Below, piece by piece: positions 63,289 to 64,000 of a DNA stretch of 64,000 nt. Source of the DNA: Chloroflexota bacterium (GTDB lineage Bacteria > Chloroflexota > UBA11872 > VXNJ01). The notes beneath the pieces are model-generated. The model saw only the letters and a program-made list of their open reading frames with translations. It was not told the origin of the DNA and ran no database searches. Every line of letters begins with the position of its first letter. The first letter of the stretch is position 1. The stretch is taken from NCBI GenBank assembly GCA_009840625.1, contig VXNJ01000010.1, forward strand, positions 271,541-335,540, in the 5' to 3' direction. Made by a program: the position numbers and the translations under genes.

Positions 63289-63846
63289 TCAGCGGGAGCG
63301 CTGCCATTCCGAGTAAAGGATGCCGTAGCTGTAAACGTCGCCGGGTTCGCCGCGGACCATGTGGTGTTCGCGGAGCAGCCCCTCGCGGCTCATTCCGAGT
63401 TTTTCCATCACCCGCCAGGACGCCCGGTTGCGGACGTCGGCATGAGCCCATACCTTGTGCAACCGGTAACTCTCGAATGCCAGCCCGATGACCGCCGCGG
63501 CCGCCTCGGTGACCAGTCCCCTGCCCCACAGGGGCCGGGCCACCGAATAACCCATCCCTGCATTTCGCTCGGGGGGATCGATCCTCAGATCGATGCCGCC
63601 GACGACGCTGCCCCGGTAGGTGATGGCCAGGCTGGCCAGTTTCGACCAGTCGGCCTTGACCTGGATCTCCACATAACGTTCGGCGTCCTCCCGGGCGTAG
63701 GGGACCGGCACTGCCAGAAAGCGGCCAAACTCGCGATCCCGGGCGTATTCGAACACGTCATCGACGTCGGCGGTTTCAAAGGGGCGCAGGATGAGCCGCT
63801 CGGTGTGCAGCGTTACCGGCGATTGCGATCTGGTTGACATTGCCAT
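63289..63846 (-). CDS. GNAT acetyltransferase of the RimJ/RimL type
   Basis: The 185-residue protein opens with VTLHTERLILRPFETADVDD, the standard RimJ/RimL start, and has the acetyl-CoA loop in VARPLWGRGLVTEAAAAVIG (R/QxxGxG/A as WGRGLV), then VRNRASWRVMEKLGMSREG. Such enzymes acetylate ribosomal protein N-termini or small amines. ATG 63846 begins MAMSTRSQSP; the second ATG at 63840 is equally possible. Unlinked to the hydroxylase operon by function but on the same strand. Confidence 0.9.
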   Translation of the reverse strand: MAMSTRSQSPVTLHTERLILRPFETADVDDVFEYARDREFGRFLAVPVPYAREDAERYVEIQVKADWSKLASLAITYRGSVVGGIDLRIDPPERNAGMGYSVARPLWGRGLVTEAAAAVIGLAFESYRLHKVWAHADVRNRASWRVMEKLGMSREGLLREHHMVRGEPGDVYSYGILYSEWQRSR

Positions 63847-64000
63847 GGTTTCGGAGTCCAGCGAATTGCGCCGCCAAGTTTCGCCGAACCGGGCTTCGGA
63901 AAGGGGTCTTGGGCCCGGCTCCGGCCGGGCCGCGGAGTTTTTAGGGCGCGACCTATACCTTTTCTATAGAGCTTTATCCGTCCCGGATTCAGGGGCACGC
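63847..64000. other. Window end: 154 nt upstream of the GNAT gene
   Basis: No supported gene lies here. The AT-rich stretch around 63950-63975 (with TATACC and TATAGA) stands out in the GC-rich background and is a candidate promoter region for the minus-strand GNAT gene, though no matching -35 was clear. Confidence 0.3.

Overview
This is a high-GC bacterial chromosome segment that is almost fully coding and has very short gaps. The single-domain-style SigA, RNase J, a compact FtsK, KhpA beside rpsP, tmRNA, the SufR-NifS-IscA group and form II CoxL-type molybdenum hydroxylases with an amidase fit a Chloroflexota-like bacterium (for example the uncultivated SAR202/Dehalococcoidia-related lineages). 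That placement is inferred from gene content only. TTG starts are very common. At least four genes have no usable ATG/GTG/TTG start and appear to begin at CTG or ATC.

Layout. 1-8046 (+): end of an unknown gene, family 4 uracil-DNA glycosylase, RNase J, FtsK, a class V aminotransferase, a LysM protein, an MFS transporter and an XRE/zinc-ribbon regulator. 8103-13988 (mostly -): thioredoxin, leuS, an SnoaL-like protein, a small four-helix membrane protein (+), a lipoprotein and a membrane-anchored Cache protein. 14168-18524 (+): a palindromic operator, a membrane protein translationally coupled to a winged-helix regulator, an NCS2 permease with a C-terminal GHKL-like domain, a tandem rhodanese and a lipoprotein cytochrome c. 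18618-23251: ABC-2 exporter, VOC protein, GNAT, SRPBCC, tRNA-Ala, L27 and L21, small membrane protein. 23395-29303: nadA, a second permease/GHKL fusion, a DUF1330 protein, a beta-RFAP-synthase-like GHMP protein, sigA. 29657-33080 (+): sufR with a probable operator, nifS, an A-type Fe-S carrier, moaA. 33096-38595: L25, small proteins, rpsP-khpA-trmD, a groEL without groES, a lone hypothetical. 38796-43416 (+): murD, an HSL-type hydrolase, a SWIM-finger protein, tmRNA, a MATE-like transporter. 43413-49262: clpX, clpP, a DegT aminotransferase, an ATPase remnant, a second identical clpP, tig. 49318-52384: tRNA-Gly, a paralogue of the four-helix protein, formate-THF ligase, AlkD-like glycosylase. 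52480-63846 (-): two CoxL-type large subunits with one CoxS, one CoxM and one CoxG, an amidase, beta-carbonic anhydrase, gamma-glutamyltransferase and a GNAT.

How the genes fit together. The Suf-like group senses and builds Fe-S clusters. Several clients lie in the window (UDG family 4, NadA, MoaA, CoxS), and MoaA begins the molybdopterin synthesis that the Cox-type hydrolases need. tmRNA, ClpX, ClpP and trigger factor form a protein quality-control neighbourhood. The most unusual structures are: (1) a 703-bp direct duplication of clpP plus the last codons of tig, flanking a 1.76-kb insert with a sugar aminotransferase and an ATPase pseudogene; (2) two nucleobase-permease paralogues fused to a degenerate GHKL/RsbW-like domain; (3) recurrent near-cognate start codons behind good ribosome binding sites.
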